64,000 nt of DNA from an uncultured Acidovorax sp. GTDB taxonomy: Bacteria; Pseudomonadota; Gammaproteobacteria; Burkholderiales; Burkholderiaceae_C. The translations under genes were made by a program, and so were the position numbers. A model generated the notes under the pieces. It did not search any database and had not been told where the DNA came from. It saw nothing but the letters and a program-made list of their open reading frames with translations. Position 1 is the stretch's first letter, and every line of letters starts with the position of its first letter. The stretch lies in contig CAJYKV010000023.1 of assembly GCA_913774955.1 (NCBI GenBank), positions 84,894 to 148,893 of the forward strand, written 5' to 3'. This document shows, piece by piece, positions 16,640 to 24,817 of the stretch.

Positions 16640-17911
16640 TCAGGCATGCACCAGCGTGTAGAGCCCCACGTCGATGTGCCCCGCGCGGAACCCCGCCTCG
16701 CAGTAGCCGAGGTAGTACTCCCACAGCCGCCGGAACGGCTCGTCGAACCCGAGCGGAGCGATCTCCGGCCACGACTGCTGGAAGCGCCCGCGCCAGTGTG
16801 CCAGCGTCGTGGCGTAGCTGGAGCCGAAGGTTTCTTCCGCCGCGATGCACAGGCCCGCGCGCGCGGCCTGCTCGCGCAGCACCATCGGCGAGGGCAGCAT
16901 GCCCCCGGGGAATATATAGCGCTGGATGAAATCCGCACCCTCGCGGTAGTGCCCGAAATGGCCGTCGGCGATGGTGATCACCTGCAGCACGGCCCGGCCG
17001 CCGGGCCGCAGGCGATCGCGCAGGGTGGCGAAATAGGTGGGCCAGTACGCCTCGCCCACGGCCTCCAGCATTTCGATGGAGACGATGTGGTCGAACGTGC
17101 CCGGCACGTCGCGGTAGTCCTGCAGCCGCAGTTCCACCGCGCCTTCCAGTCCGGCGCGGCGTACGCGGTCCCGCGCGAACCGCAACTGCTCCGCGGACAG
17201 GGTGATGCCGATCACCTCGGCGCCGCGTTGGGCGAGGTCCACCGCGAGCGCACCCCAGCCGCAGCCGATCTCCAGCACCCGCTGGCCCGGCAGGGGCGCC
17301 AGCTGCCGGGCGATGTGCGCGAGCCGGATCGCCTGCGCCTCTTCCAGCGATTCCTGGCCCGTGGGGTAGATCGCGCTCGAGTAGAGCATCGATGCGTCCA
17401 GCCAGTGCGCGTAGAAGTCGTTGCCCAGATCGTAGTGGAAGGCGATGTTGCGGCGGCTGCCGCTGCGGGTGTTGGCGCGCAGCAGGTGGCGCAGCCGGTG
17501 TGCCCAGCGCGCGGGCAGGCCGCCCGCGATCGCGCCGCTCCAGGGGGCTTCGTTGCGGATGCCGCACTCGAGCAGCGCGGCGAGGTCGGGGCTGCTCCAT
17601 TCGCCGAGGCGGTAGCCCTCGGCCAGCCCGAGGTCGCCGCCCGTGAGCAGGCGCCAGACGGGCTTCCAGCCATGCAGGACCAGCGCGGCATGCGGGCCGG
17701 GCTGGGCACCATGGCCGGCGAGCTGGCGGCCGTCCGGCAGCTGGACGCACAGCGCGCCGCAGGCCATCGTGCCGAGCAGGCGGCGCAGCAGCCGTTCCAG
17801 CGGCCGCTGCATCCATCCGGCGGCCTGCAGCGGCAGGCGGTTCGGGCGGACGGGCTGGGGCGGGGGCAGGCTGCTCGCGGCGTCCGTGGGCGAAATCGGT
17901 GAGGGCGTCAT
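16640..17911 (-). CDS. Cyclopropane-fatty-acid synthase-like lipid methyltransferase (copy 1)
   Basis: A 423-aa SAM-dependent enzyme of the CFA family, which transfers a methylene or methyl group to the double bond of phospholipid acyl chains. Motif I is VLEIGCGWGALAVDL, followed by ITLSAEQ, SIEMLEAVGEAYW (active-site Glu), YIFPGGMLPS and YYLGYCEAGFRAG, all in CFA order after an N-terminal lipid-binding region. It is the last gene of the FAD oxidoreductase-DUF1365-cfa operon and overlaps DUF1365 by ATGA (17908-17911). In alpha-proteobacterial sigma-E regulons the equivalent gene responds to singlet oxygen. Whether it makes cyclopropanes or methylated acyl chains cannot be told here. Confidence 0.9.
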   Translation of the reverse strand: MTPSPISPTDAASSLPPPQPVRPNRLPLQAAGWMQRPLERLLRRLLGTMACGALCVQLPDGRQLAGHGAQPGPHAALVLHGWKPVWRLLTGGDLGLAEGYRLGEWSSPDLAALLECGIRNEAPWSGAIAGGLPARWAHRLRHLLRANTRSGSRRNIAFHYDLGNDFYAHWLDASMLYSSAIYPTGQESLEEAQAIRLAHIARQLAPLPGQRVLEIGCGWGALAVDLAQRGAEVIGITLSAEQLRFARDRVRRAGLEGAVELRLQDYRDVPGTFDHIVSIEMLEAVGEAYWPTYFATLRDRLRPGGRAVLQVITIADGHFGHYREGADFIQRYIFPGGMLPSPMVLREQAARAGLCIAAEETFGSSYATTLAHWRGRFQQSWPEIAPLGFDEPFRRLWEYYLGYCEAGFRAGHIDVGLYTLVHA

Positions 17912-18723
17912 GTTTCTTCCGGGCGGATGATGGACAGGGAATTCACGGGAGCCGGCGGTTTCGGGTGGAAGCGCGCGCCCTTGAGCCACAGCCGCAGGGC
18001 CTCCCAGTGGATCGCGCCCATCACCTTGAGCGTGAGCAGGGGATGGGTGGCGAACGCGCGGGCCAGCGTGCCGTCGGTGAGCGGGCCGGTGCGCAGCCGC
18101 CAGGTGGCGCTGAGCACGGTGCCTTCGGCGTCGGCGGCCGTCACCCCGAGCACCAGGGCGTCGCCGCATCCTTCCGGACGCTGCAGATCGAAGGCGTACC
18201 GCAGGGACAGCGGCAGAAATGGCGAGACGTGGAAGCTTTTGTCGCAGGCGTGCCGCTGCCGCGCGCCGTGCGCCTGCGCTTCGGGAACCTCGACGAGGTA
18301 GCTGTGGCGTTCCCCGAAGGTGTTGTTCACCTCGTAGAGCACCGCCCGCAGGCCGCCGTCGGCACGGTGGCAGAGATAGACCGTGAGCGGGTTGAAGGCG
18401 TAGCCCAGGATGCGCGGCATCGTCAGCATGCGGATGGGGCCGCCCGGCGCTTCGAGTCCGGCGGCGGCCAGCTGGCGATCCACGTGGCTGCGCAGGGTGT
18501 CCCCGCTGCCGGAGCCGTAGTCCCGCTCGTGCAGGCCGAAGAGGTTGAAGCGGTTGAGCGAGAAAAGCCGCAGCCGCCGCGCGAGCTGCGGGAGTTCGTC
18601 CACGTCCAGCCACAGGGCATACACGCGGTAGCGCAGGCGGTGGCGCACGGGGCGCAGCCGCTGGTGGACCACGTCTCCCATGCAGAGCGCGCTCGCGGGC
18701 GGGCTGGGCATCGCCGGCCTCAT
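17908..18723 (-). CDS. DUF1365 family protein
   Basis: A 271-aa protein of unknown biochemical function. Family features seen: a start near ALCMGDVVHQRLRPVRHRLRYRV, FSLNRFNLFGLHERDYG, MLTMPRILGYAFNPLTVYLC and NNTFGERHSYLV. It is embedded between an FAD oxidoreductase and a Cfa-like methyltransferase with ATGA overlaps on both sides (18720-18723 and 17908-17911), the same gene trio found in singlet-oxygen regulons of other proteobacteria. No TM segment. A role in modifying or handling unusual fatty acids is inferred from context only. Confidence 0.9.
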   Translation of the reverse strand: MRPAMPSPPASALCMGDVVHQRLRPVRHRLRYRVYALWLDVDELPQLARRLRLFSLNRFNLFGLHERDYGSGSGDTLRSHVDRQLAAAGLEAPGGPIRMLTMPRILGYAFNPLTVYLCHRADGGLRAVLYEVNNTFGERHSYLVEVPEAQAHGARQRHACDKSFHVSPFLPLSLRYAFDLQRPEGCGDALVLGVTAADAEGTVLSATWRLRTGPLTDGTLARAFATHPLLTLKVMGAIHWEALRLWLKGARFHPKPPAPVNSLSIIRPEET

Positions 18724-20108
18724 GCGGATGCGCCGGCGGCGCGCGCCGGCGGGCAGTGGATGCGACCGGATTCGTTCGGAACGGTCCACGGCCGCCGCAC
18801 GCCGCCCAGGGCCTCGGCGACGGCCAGCCCGGCCTGCAGGCCGTCCTCGTGGAAGCCGGCACCGAAGTACGCGCCGCAGAACCAGGTGCGGCGGCGGCCC
18901 TGCAGGCTCCAGAGCTGGCGCTGCGCGCGCAGGGCATCGCCGTCGAACAGGGGATGTTCGTACATCTGGGTGCGCAGGACGTGGCGCGGGTCCGGTTCGC
19001 GCACCGGGTTCAGGGTGACGAACAGCGGAAGCTCGTCCGGCAGGTGCTGGAGGCGGTTCATCCAGTAGGTGACGCTCGGCCCCTCCGCGAGGCCGCGCTC
19101 GCCCGCGTAGTTCCAGGCGGACCAGACCGCGAGGCGGCGCGGCATCAGGGCCGGATCGCTGTGCAGCACCGTGCGGTTGCGGCTGTACCCGAAGGCGCCG
19201 AGCCAGCGCGCTTCGTCGTCCGTGGGATCGGGCAGCAGCCGGAGCGCCTGGTCGGCATGGGTGGCGATGACCACATGGTCGTGGCGGCGCGATTCGCGCG
19301 CATCGGCGGTGCGCACGTGGACGCCGTCCGCCGTGCGGCGCAGTTCCACCGCGGGGTTGCCGAGCACCAGTCCGCCCGGGCCCAGGGAAGCGGCGAGCCG
19401 CTCGACGTAGCGCCGGCTGCCGCCCCGCACGGTGCGCCAGGCGGGGCGGTGGCCGAGGTTCAGCAACTGGTGGTTCTCGCAGAACCGCACGAAGGATTCC
19501 GTGGGGTACTGGCCGACGCGGGCGGCGGGCGTGGACCAGATGGCCGCCGCCATCGGGTAGAGATGGTCTTCCCGGAACGCCCGGCCGAAGCCGCGGCGGT
19601 CGAGGTAGTCGTCCAGCGGCATCATGCCCATCTCCCGCGCGTCGCCCGGTGCCAGGCGGTAGAAGCGCACCAGGTCCCGCAGCATCGACCAGAAGCGGGG
19701 ACGCACCAGGTTCGACGGCTGGGCGAACAGGCCGCCGAGGCCCGATCCGGAATATTCGAGAGCCCCGCCATCCAGGCTCACCGCGAACGACATGTCGGTC
19801 GGATCGGTATCGATGCCCAGGTGCGCGAACAGGGCGCAGAGGTTCGGGTAGGCGGACTCGTTGTAGACGATGAAGCCGGTGTCGACCGGCCGCTTGCCGG
19901 ACGGCGCCGCGACGTCCACGGTATGGCTGTGGCCGCCGGGGCGTGCGTCGGCCTCGTAGACGGTGACGCGGTGGCGATGGGAGAGCAGCCAGGCGGCGGA
20001 CAGCCCGGAAATGCCGCTGCCGATGACGGCGATGTCGAGCGGGCCGCCGTGCGGCGGTGAGCCTGCGGGCGCCCCGCCGCCCCCGTGCGTGTCATGGATC
20101 GTTCTCAT
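18720..20108 (-). CDS. FAD-dependent oxidoreductase, amine-oxidase-like (COG2907 type)
   Basis: A 462-aa flavoprotein, first gene of the operon. The FAD dinucleotide motif is IAVIGSGISGLSAAWLLS (about 26-43) followed by EADARPGGHSHTVDV; the C-terminal FAD segment is TWFCGAYFGAGFHEDGLQAG. Conserved internal blocks such as DTGFIVYNE and MAAAIWSTP mark this subfamily, which is distinct from true amine oxidases. Relatives lie beside Cfa-like genes and ECF sigma factors, and related flavoproteins have been implicated in desaturating methylated fatty acids. The promoter GAATCC-N16-CGTATAAG lies 24 bp before the start codon. Stop overlaps the DUF1365 start. Confidence 0.88.
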   Translation of the reverse strand: MRTIHDTHGGGGAPAGSPPHGGPLDIAVIGSGISGLSAAWLLSHRHRVTVYEADARPGGHSHTVDVAAPSGKRPVDTGFIVYNESAYPNLCALFAHLGIDTDPTDMSFAVSLDGGALEYSGSGLGGLFAQPSNLVRPRFWSMLRDLVRFYRLAPGDAREMGMMPLDDYLDRRGFGRAFREDHLYPMAAAIWSTPAARVGQYPTESFVRFCENHQLLNLGHRPAWRTVRGGSRRYVERLAASLGPGGLVLGNPAVELRRTADGVHVRTADARESRRHDHVVIATHADQALRLLPDPTDDEARWLGAFGYSRNRTVLHSDPALMPRRLAVWSAWNYAGERGLAEGPSVTYWMNRLQHLPDELPLFVTLNPVREPDPRHVLRTQMYEHPLFDGDALRAQRQLWSLQGRRRTWFCGAYFGAGFHEDGLQAGLAVAEALGGVRRPWTVPNESGRIHCPPARAAGASA

Positions 20109-20109
20109 G

Positions 20110-20139
20110 GAATCCTCGGATGCTTGCGATTCTTATACG
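20110..20139 (+). promoter_or_regulatory. Possible autoregulatory promoter of the ECF sigma gene
   Basis: On the plus strand GAATCC (20110-20115), 16 bp, then CTTATACG (20132-20139). Its -10 is the reverse complement of the divergent operon's -10, so both promoters would share one element. The -10 differs from the CGTATA of the two better sites, so this is weaker. Confidence 0.4.
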
Positions 20140-20161
20140 CAGTGGCCGAGCGGTTGGATTC
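20132..20161 (-). promoter_or_regulatory. Probable sigma-E-type promoter of the FAD oxidoreductase operon
   Basis: On the minus strand, GAATCC (20161-20156), exactly 16 bp, then CGTATAAG (20139-20132). The same arrangement, including AA after GAATCC and CTG before CGTATA, occurs ahead of the second lipid operon at 24754-24781. Two independent sites with identical spacing in front of co-functional operons support a shared ECF promoter; assignment to the adjacent sigma factor is inference. Confidence 0.75.
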
Positions 20162-20213
20162 GGTCCCTGCGCAACGTGATCTAATCCGCCCACCGCTGCG
20201 TATCGGCAGCACC

Positions 20214-20873
20214 ATGACCGTCGTCCGCCAGCCCCTTGCCGAGCCCCGCGCGCCGCGACGCGCGCTGCCTGCCTACCTGTCGATCGTGTCGAAGAACCAT
20301 CCCGAGGGAAACTCGCTGCCGCTGTCTCCGGACGCCTGGGCGGCGATGGTGCGCGCCGTCGCCGACGAGGGCGACCGTCAGGCCTTCGCGGCGCTCTTCA
20401 AGCACTTCGCCCCGCGCGTGAAGTCCTACCTCATGCGGCTGGGCCTCGCCGAAGGAACCGCCGAGGACCTCGCGCAGGAGACCATGGTCAACCTGTGGCG
20501 CAAGGCCGCCTCCTTCGATCCCGCGCACGCCGCCGTGTCCACCTGGGTGTTCACCATCGCGCGCAACCTGCGGATCGACCATCTGCGCCGCAAGGGCAAC
20601 CAGCCGTCCGAACACGACGACGGCCACGGCCTGATGCTGGAGGATGTCGGCCCCGACGAGCGCGCCTACGCCGCAGAGTGCGAGATCCAGGTGCGGCGGG
20701 CGCTGGAACTTCTGGCTCCGGAGCAGGCCCAAGTGCTGCGCCGCTCGTTTTTCGACGAGCAGCCCCATGCCCGGATCGCCGAGGAGCTCGGCATCCCCCT
20801 GGGCACCGTGAAGTCCCGCGTGCGGCTTGCCGTACGCCATCTGCGCCGACTGCTCGGCGACCATGCGCCATGA
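20214..20873 (+). CDS. rpoE: ECF sigma factor, RpoE of the RpoE-ChrR pair
   Basis: A 219-aa group IV sigma factor. Region 2 is about 65-135 (FAALFKHFAPRVKSYLMR, AEDLAQETMVNLWRKA, VFTIARNLRIDHLRR) and region 4 about 165-215 (ALELLAPEQAQVLRRSFF, then IAEELGIPLGTVKSRVRLA). The next gene, overlapping by ATGA, encodes a ChrR-type anti-sigma, which assigns it to the singlet-oxygen-responsive class characterised in Rhodobacter. It is divergent from the FAD oxidoreductase operon. The first 40 residues are a variable extension; a start at the internal Met of MVRAVADEGD is possible. The symbol is by analogy, since this is not the E. coli envelope-stress RpoE type. Confidence 0.9.
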   Translation: MTVVRQPLAEPRAPRRALPAYLSIVSKNHPEGNSLPLSPDAWAAMVRAVADEGDRQAFAALFKHFAPRVKSYLMRLGLAEGTAEDLAQETMVNLWRKAASFDPAHAAVSTWVFTIARNLRIDHLRRKGNQPSEHDDGHGLMLEDVGPDERAYAAECEIQVRRALELLAPEQAQVLRRSFFDEQPHARIAEELGIPLGTVKSRVRLAVRHLRRLLGDHAP

Positions 20874-21574
20874 CGATCAGCCACCACCCCGGAGATGACG
20901 TGCTGCTGGACCTCGCAGCAGGCCGGCTCGCGGCCGGTCCGGCGTTGCTGGCGTCCGTGCACGCCCGGATGTGCCCGCAGTGCGCGGCCCGGCTCCGTGC
21001 GCTGGAAGCCGCCGGCGGGGTGCTGCTGGAGTCCTCGCCCCCGCAGCCGCTGCGTGCGGACGCGTTCGCCCGGGTGATGGAGCGCATCGCCGCTCCGGCC
21101 GCCCAGGGCTTCGCGCAGGCGGCGCTCCCGCCTCCGGCGGTGCGGCGCGCCCCTGCAGAGACGGGCGTGGCCGAATCCGGCCGGCCCGACTGGCCGGAGG
21201 GCGCTCCCTGGCCGGCCGGGCTGGACGGCTGCCGTTTCGGTCCCTGGAAATGGATCGCGCCCGGTATGCGCTGGAGCCGCCTGCTCGCGCCGCCCGAGGC
21301 CGCCGCGAACGTGTTCCTGCTGCGCATCGGCCCGGGCCGCAGCCTGCCGTCCCACACGCATGGCGGCGTCGAATGGACCCAGGTGCTGCACGGCCGCTTC
21401 CACGATGGCCACGCGCTGTTCGGGCCGGGCGATTTCGATGCGGCCGACGGCAGCATCCACCACCAGCCGGTGGTGCAGGGCACGGACGACTGCATCTGCC
21501 TGGCGGCCGTGGATGGCCGGCTGCGCTTCGACGGGCTGTTGGCCCGCCTGGCGGGATCGCTGGTGGGGCTGTAA
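20870..21574 (+). CDS. chrR: ChrR-type zinc-cupin anti-sigma factor
   Basis: Anti-sigma factor that holds its sigma until singlet oxygen or related stress triggers release. The 234-aa protein has an N-terminal zinc anti-sigma domain whose ligands fall at His6, His31, Cys35 and Cys38 (VHARMCPQC), the same residue numbers as in Rhodobacter sphaeroides ChrR. A C-terminal cupin (about 110-220) carries SHTHGGVEWTQVLHGRF metal ligands and a late His (IHHQPV). An Ala/Pro-rich linker of about 45 residues joins them. Start and sigma stop overlap (ATGA at 20870-20873), implying coupled 1:1 synthesis. Confidence 0.93.
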   Translation: MTISHHPGDDVLLDLAAGRLAAGPALLASVHARMCPQCAARLRALEAAGGVLLESSPPQPLRADAFARVMERIAAPAAQGFAQAALPPPAVRRAPAETGVAESGRPDWPEGAPWPAGLDGCRFGPWKWIAPGMRWSRLLAPPEAAANVFLLRIGPGRSLPSHTHGGVEWTQVLHGRFHDGHALFGPGDFDAADGSIHHQPVVQGTDDCICLAAVDGRLRFDGLLARLAGSLVGL

Positions 21575-21651
21575 GGAACGCCTGCGCGCCAAGTCGTGGC
21601 ATACGGGCGAGCGAGGGAGAAGGGCCGGGAGCACCGGCCCCCAGTCCGCCG

Positions 21652-22071
21652 TCAGCCTCCCGAGGGAGGGAACCAGCGCAGCACGGCCGCGCAGGCGATC
21701 GCGCTGGCGGCGCCCGTGGCCACTGTGCCCCAGGCCATGTCCGCCGCGGTCACGTACCAGGGCCAGTCGCGCAGCACGGCCTGGTTGGTGAGTCCGAAGG
21801 TGGCGTAGGCCACCAGGCCGAGTGCCGCCCCCATCCCAAGGGCATGCAGCCAGCTGTGCTTCTCCAGACCGGGCGCGACCGCGAAGAACACCATGCCCGC
21901 CACGTACAGCAGGTAGAACACCAGCGCCGGGCCGGCGGAGAACCCGTCCTGCATCAGGTGGCCGATGTTCGGCCGGTAAAGGCGTTGGGCCATGGTGCCC
22001 AGCCAGACGGAATCCAGGGCGAGGAAGGCGAGGGCGGTGGCGGCGTAGGCGATGGCATGGGTGCGGAGCAT
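21652..22071 (-). CDS. DUF2177 family membrane protein
   Basis: A 139-aa protein with four hydrophobic segments (about 5-25, 45-67, 75-95, 108-130). Family features include the start YAATALAFLALDSVWLG and GATGLVAYATFGLTNQA-like sequence in helix 3. It is the last gene of the second lipid operon, 60 bp after the DUF6134-like gene. Function is unknown; the family often accompanies Cfa-like and DUF1295 genes in ECF-controlled clusters. Confidence 0.88.
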   Translation of the reverse strand: MLRTHAIAYAATALAFLALDSVWLGTMAQRLYRPNIGHLMQDGFSAGPALVFYLLYVAGMVFFAVAPGLEKHSWLHALGMGAALGLVAYATFGLTNQAVLRDWPWYVTAADMAWGTVATGAASAIACAAVLRWFPPSGG

Positions 22072-22131
22072 GGTCGGCTTTCGTGGTTCACAAGGGTTGG
22101 AGCGGTGGCGGCGCTGCCCGGCGGTGGTTCG

Positions 22132-22803
22132 TCACTGCAGCCGGTAGCTGAGCCGGCGGCCTCCGCGCACGGTCGAGTCCAGCCCGACCCACTCTCCGGA
22201 GCCGCCGGCATACCACACGTCGATCGGATGGCGCGGCCCCGCGATGCGCCAGCGGGTCGCCGCACGGGGCTGTCCGCGCACGGTGACCGTGCCGTCCTCC
22301 CCGCGCGTGATCTGGACGGTCTCCAGCCTGCCGCTCTGCGGATCCAGCAGCTGGGTGGAGGCCAGGATGGCCCGGTTCCAGTACGCGAAGCTGCGCGTGC
22401 AGGGGGCGTCCGGCGCGAACTCCTCGCGCACCGTGCTGCGCTCCCCGTCGTCGTCCGTGTCGGCGGCGACGCGCACCAGGCAATCGCCGCGCCACTGCTC
22501 GCGGGCCTCGTGCCGGTAGCGGTAGAGCGGCACGCCCAGCACCTTCACCGCCAGGCGGGCCGAGCTTTCGAGGTGCGACGTGCCGGCCTCGGCGGCGCTG
22601 AGCCGGAACCGGTGCTCGCCGATCGGATCACCGTCCAGCGTCACCTTGAAATTCCACTGCTGCTCGCCGGCAGGCTGTGCTTGTGCCTGCGCCTGTGGGG
22701 CGAAGCCCGCCATGCCGGCCAGGGCCGCCGCCAGGGCGAGCGTTCGGGCAGCCGACGCCCCGGGCCGCCATGGCGTGCGTGGCGTGCATGGCGCCCGCAT
22801 CAT
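22132..22803 (-). CDS. Secreted DUF6134-like protein
   Basis: A 223-aa protein with a signal peptide (Arg-rich start, hydrophobic core TLALAAALAGMAGF, cleavage near AQAQAQ at about 43). The mature part is beta-rich, opening with WNFKVTLDGDPIGEHRFRLS and containing LGVPLYRYRHEAREQWRGDCL. This resembles the periplasmic family, provisionally DUF6134, seen in DUF2177/DUF1295/Cfa operons. The start overlaps the DUF1295 stop (ATGA at 22800-22803). A lipid-binding or sensing role in the periplasm is conceivable but unsupported. Confidence 0.7.
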   Translation of the reverse strand: MMRAPCTPRTPWRPGASAARTLALAAALAGMAGFAPQAQAQAQPAGEQQWNFKVTLDGDPIGEHRFRLSAAEAGTSHLESSARLAVKVLGVPLYRYRHEAREQWRGDCLVRVAADTDDDGERSTVREEFAPDAPCTRSFAYWNRAILASTQLLDPQSGRLETVQITRGEDGTVTVRGQPRAATRWRIAGPRHPIDVWYAGGSGEWVGLDSTVRGGRRLSYRLQ

Positions 22804-23624
22804 GCCTCGCCCCCGTCGCGGCGCGGAGGCCGCGGAAAGAACGCGCTGGTGCGGCGCTGGTACGCACGGTAGGCGGGTCTGCGCGAGGGCAGCTCTTCTT
22901 CCAGCAGCGAGACGCCGGACACCCGCAGCAGCAGGAAGGTCATGAGCAGCGGCGACACCACGCTCCACGCGGCCGCGGCCCCAGCGATGCCGAGCGCCGC
23001 CAGCCACAGGCCCCACCAGACGCAGGCCTCGCCGAAATAGTTCGGATGGCGGCTGTAGCGCCACAGGCCCCGGTCCATCACACCGTCACTGCCGGCGGAC
23101 TCCCGCCGGAACCGGGCCATCTGCGCATCCGCGACCGCTTCGAACAGCATGCCGAACACCGCGAGGACGAGGCCGGGCGCAGCCAGCCAGGAATCCGCGG
23201 GCCGGGAAAAAGCCACCGCCGCGAAGAGCGGTGCCGACACCACCCAGGCCAGCGCGGCCTGGAGGCCGAAGACGATGTACAGGCTTTTCGCGCCGAACCG
23301 GTCGCCGTGCCGCTCGCGCATGGCCCGGTAGCGGCGGTCCTCGCCCTCGCCCCAGTTGCGCAGCGTGATGAAGGCGCCGAGCCGTGCGGCCCAGACCGCC
23401 GCCACGGCCACGGCCGCCCAGGCCTCGGCGGGCACGCCGCTGCGCGAGAGCCGCACGGCATACACCACCCCCGCGCCGGCGATCATCAGCGACCAGACCC
23501 GGTCCGCCAGGCTCGCGTCCCGGCGGGCCATGCTGACCGCCCAGGTCGCCAGCGCCACGGCCAGCGCCCAGGCCAGGCCGCACCAAGCCGTCCACCAGGG
23601 CTCGTTCACGAGGAAGCCGGGCAT
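22800..23624 (-). CDS. DUF1295 family integral membrane protein (steroid-reductase/ICMT-like)
   Basis: A 274-aa protein with six or seven TM segments. The family signature is near the C-terminus: GLWRYSRHPNYFGEACVWWG, preceded by RYRAMRERHGDRF in the cytoplasmic loop. DUF1295 resembles 3-oxo-5-alpha-steroid reductases and isoprenylcysteine carboxyl methyltransferases, enzymes on hydrophobic substrates. Context between Cfa copy 2 and the secreted DUF6134-like gene suggests it acts on lipids at the inner membrane (inference). It starts 17 bp after the cfa stop and overlaps the next gene by ATGA. Confidence 0.9.
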   Translation of the reverse strand: MPGFLVNEPWWTAWCGLAWALAVALATWAVSMARRDASLADRVWSLMIAGAGVVYAVRLSRSGVPAEAWAAVAVAAVWAARLGAFITLRNWGEGEDRRYRAMRERHGDRFGAKSLYIVFGLQAALAWVVSAPLFAAVAFSRPADSWLAAPGLVLAVFGMLFEAVADAQMARFRRESAGSDGVMDRGLWRYSRHPNYFGEACVWWGLWLAALGIAGAAAAWSVVSPLLMTFLLLRVSGVSLLEEELPSRRPAYRAYQRRTSAFFPRPPRRDGGEA

Positions 23625-23641
23625 GTGCGCAGCCCCAGGTC

Positions 23642-24703
23642 TCAGCCGGCCGCGGCCGGCGCCTGGCGCCGGTCGAACAGGTAATGGCTCACCCACCACT
23701 GCTGGCCCGCACCGTAGGCGAACAATTCCTCGACGGCCAGGAAGAACAGCCGCCATCGCGTCCACCAGGTATCGGCGTCCCTCCCGTAGACCCTGTCGAA
23801 CAGGGGCCGCAACACGGCCCGGCTTGCGTCCATGTTGTCCAGCCAGGCCCGCGCGGTGCGGGCATAGTGCGTGCCGTCCCAGCGCCAGCGCCGTGCCAGC
23901 CGCAGGTCGTCCTGGCAGTGCAGTGCGAGGTCGTCGCTGGGCATCATTCCGCCCGAAAAGAAGTGTTCGCTCATCCAGTCGCTGGCGTCGCGGGCCACGA
24001 AGGGGTAGGGGGCCTCGCGGTGTGCGAACACGTGCAGGAAGAAGCGGCCGTCCGGCTCCAGCCAGCGGGCCACGTGCGCGAACGCCTGGGGCCAGTTGCG
24101 CAGGTGCTCGAACATCTCCACGGAGACGATGCGGTCGAAGCGCTCCGGCGTGTCGAAGACGTTGAAGTCGCAGGTGTGCACCTGCACGTTGCGCAGGTTC
24201 CGCCTCCGCGCTTCCGATTCGATGTACTCGCGCTGGGAGCGGGAGTTGGAGACCGCGGTGATGCGGCTCGCCGGGTAGCGGGCCGCCATCCACAGGGTCA
24301 GCGATCCCCAGCCGCAGCCGAGTTCCAGGATCCGCTGGCCGTCGTGCAGGTCCGCATGCGCGCAGGTTTCGGCGAGCGCGGCTTCTTCCGCCTGCTCCAG
24401 CGTCACGGCTCCCTCGGGCCAGAGGCAGCTGCTGTACTTGCGGTGCGGGCCCAGAACCCGGGCGAAGAATTCAGCCGGGATTTCGTAGTGCTGCTCGTTG
24501 GCCTTCTCGGGCACCAGCGCCAGCGGGGCCGAGCGGATCCGGTCGAGGAATGCCTGCGTCTGTTCCGCGGCCGCCGTGCCATCCCCGCTGCGCAGTTCGG
24601 TCAGGCGGTCCTTCAGCAGGCGCCGGATGCCGTGGCGCACGAGCCGGTCGGGAACGAGACCCTTTTCGACCCAGCGGATGGCGGCGGCGGTGTTCTGCGG
24701 CAT
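23642..24703 (-). CDS. Cfa-like SAM-dependent lipid methyltransferase (copy 2)
   Basis: A 353-aa methyltransferase, distant from copy 1. Motif I is ILELGCGWGSLTLWMA, then ITAVSNSRSQREYIE and SVEMFEHLRNW, the order of the CFA/plant coclaurine-methyltransferase-like subgroup. It lacks the copy-1 C-terminal block and ends with a Trp-rich segment (DTWWTRWRLFFLAVEE). The start at 24703 is preferred over 24739: GGAG sits 7 nt ahead of it, and the mapped -10 at 24754-24759 leaves a leader of about 45 nt. First gene of the operon with DUF1295, DUF6134-like and DUF2177. Confidence 0.88.
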   Translation of the reverse strand: MPQNTAAAIRWVEKGLVPDRLVRHGIRRLLKDRLTELRSGDGTAAAEQTQAFLDRIRSAPLALVPEKANEQHYEIPAEFFARVLGPHRKYSSCLWPEGAVTLEQAEEAALAETCAHADLHDGQRILELGCGWGSLTLWMAARYPASRITAVSNSRSQREYIESEARRRNLRNVQVHTCDFNVFDTPERFDRIVSVEMFEHLRNWPQAFAHVARWLEPDGRFFLHVFAHREAPYPFVARDASDWMSEHFFSGGMMPSDDLALHCQDDLRLARRWRWDGTHYARTARAWLDNMDASRAVLRPLFDRVYGRDADTWWTRWRLFFLAVEELFAYGAGQQWWVSHYLFDRRQAPAAAG

Positions 24704-24753
24704 GCGGAGGCTCCGGAAGGTGGCATGCCCGGATGGCATGCCTCGCAGGAACC

Positions 24754-24781
24754 TATACGCAGCGTGCAGGCATTTGGATTC
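24754..24781 (-). promoter_or_regulatory. Probable sigma-E-type promoter of the second lipid operon
   Basis: Minus strand: GAATCC (24781-24776), 16 bp, CGTATA (24759-24754). It shares GAATCCAA and CTGCGTATA with the divergent promoter at 20132-20161 at identical spacing and lies in the gap between the LOV kinase and the cfa copy 2 gene. Confidence 0.75.
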
Positions 24782-24817
24782 AGGGGGGCGCCGCGCAGCG
24801 CCGCCGGCAAATCCAGA

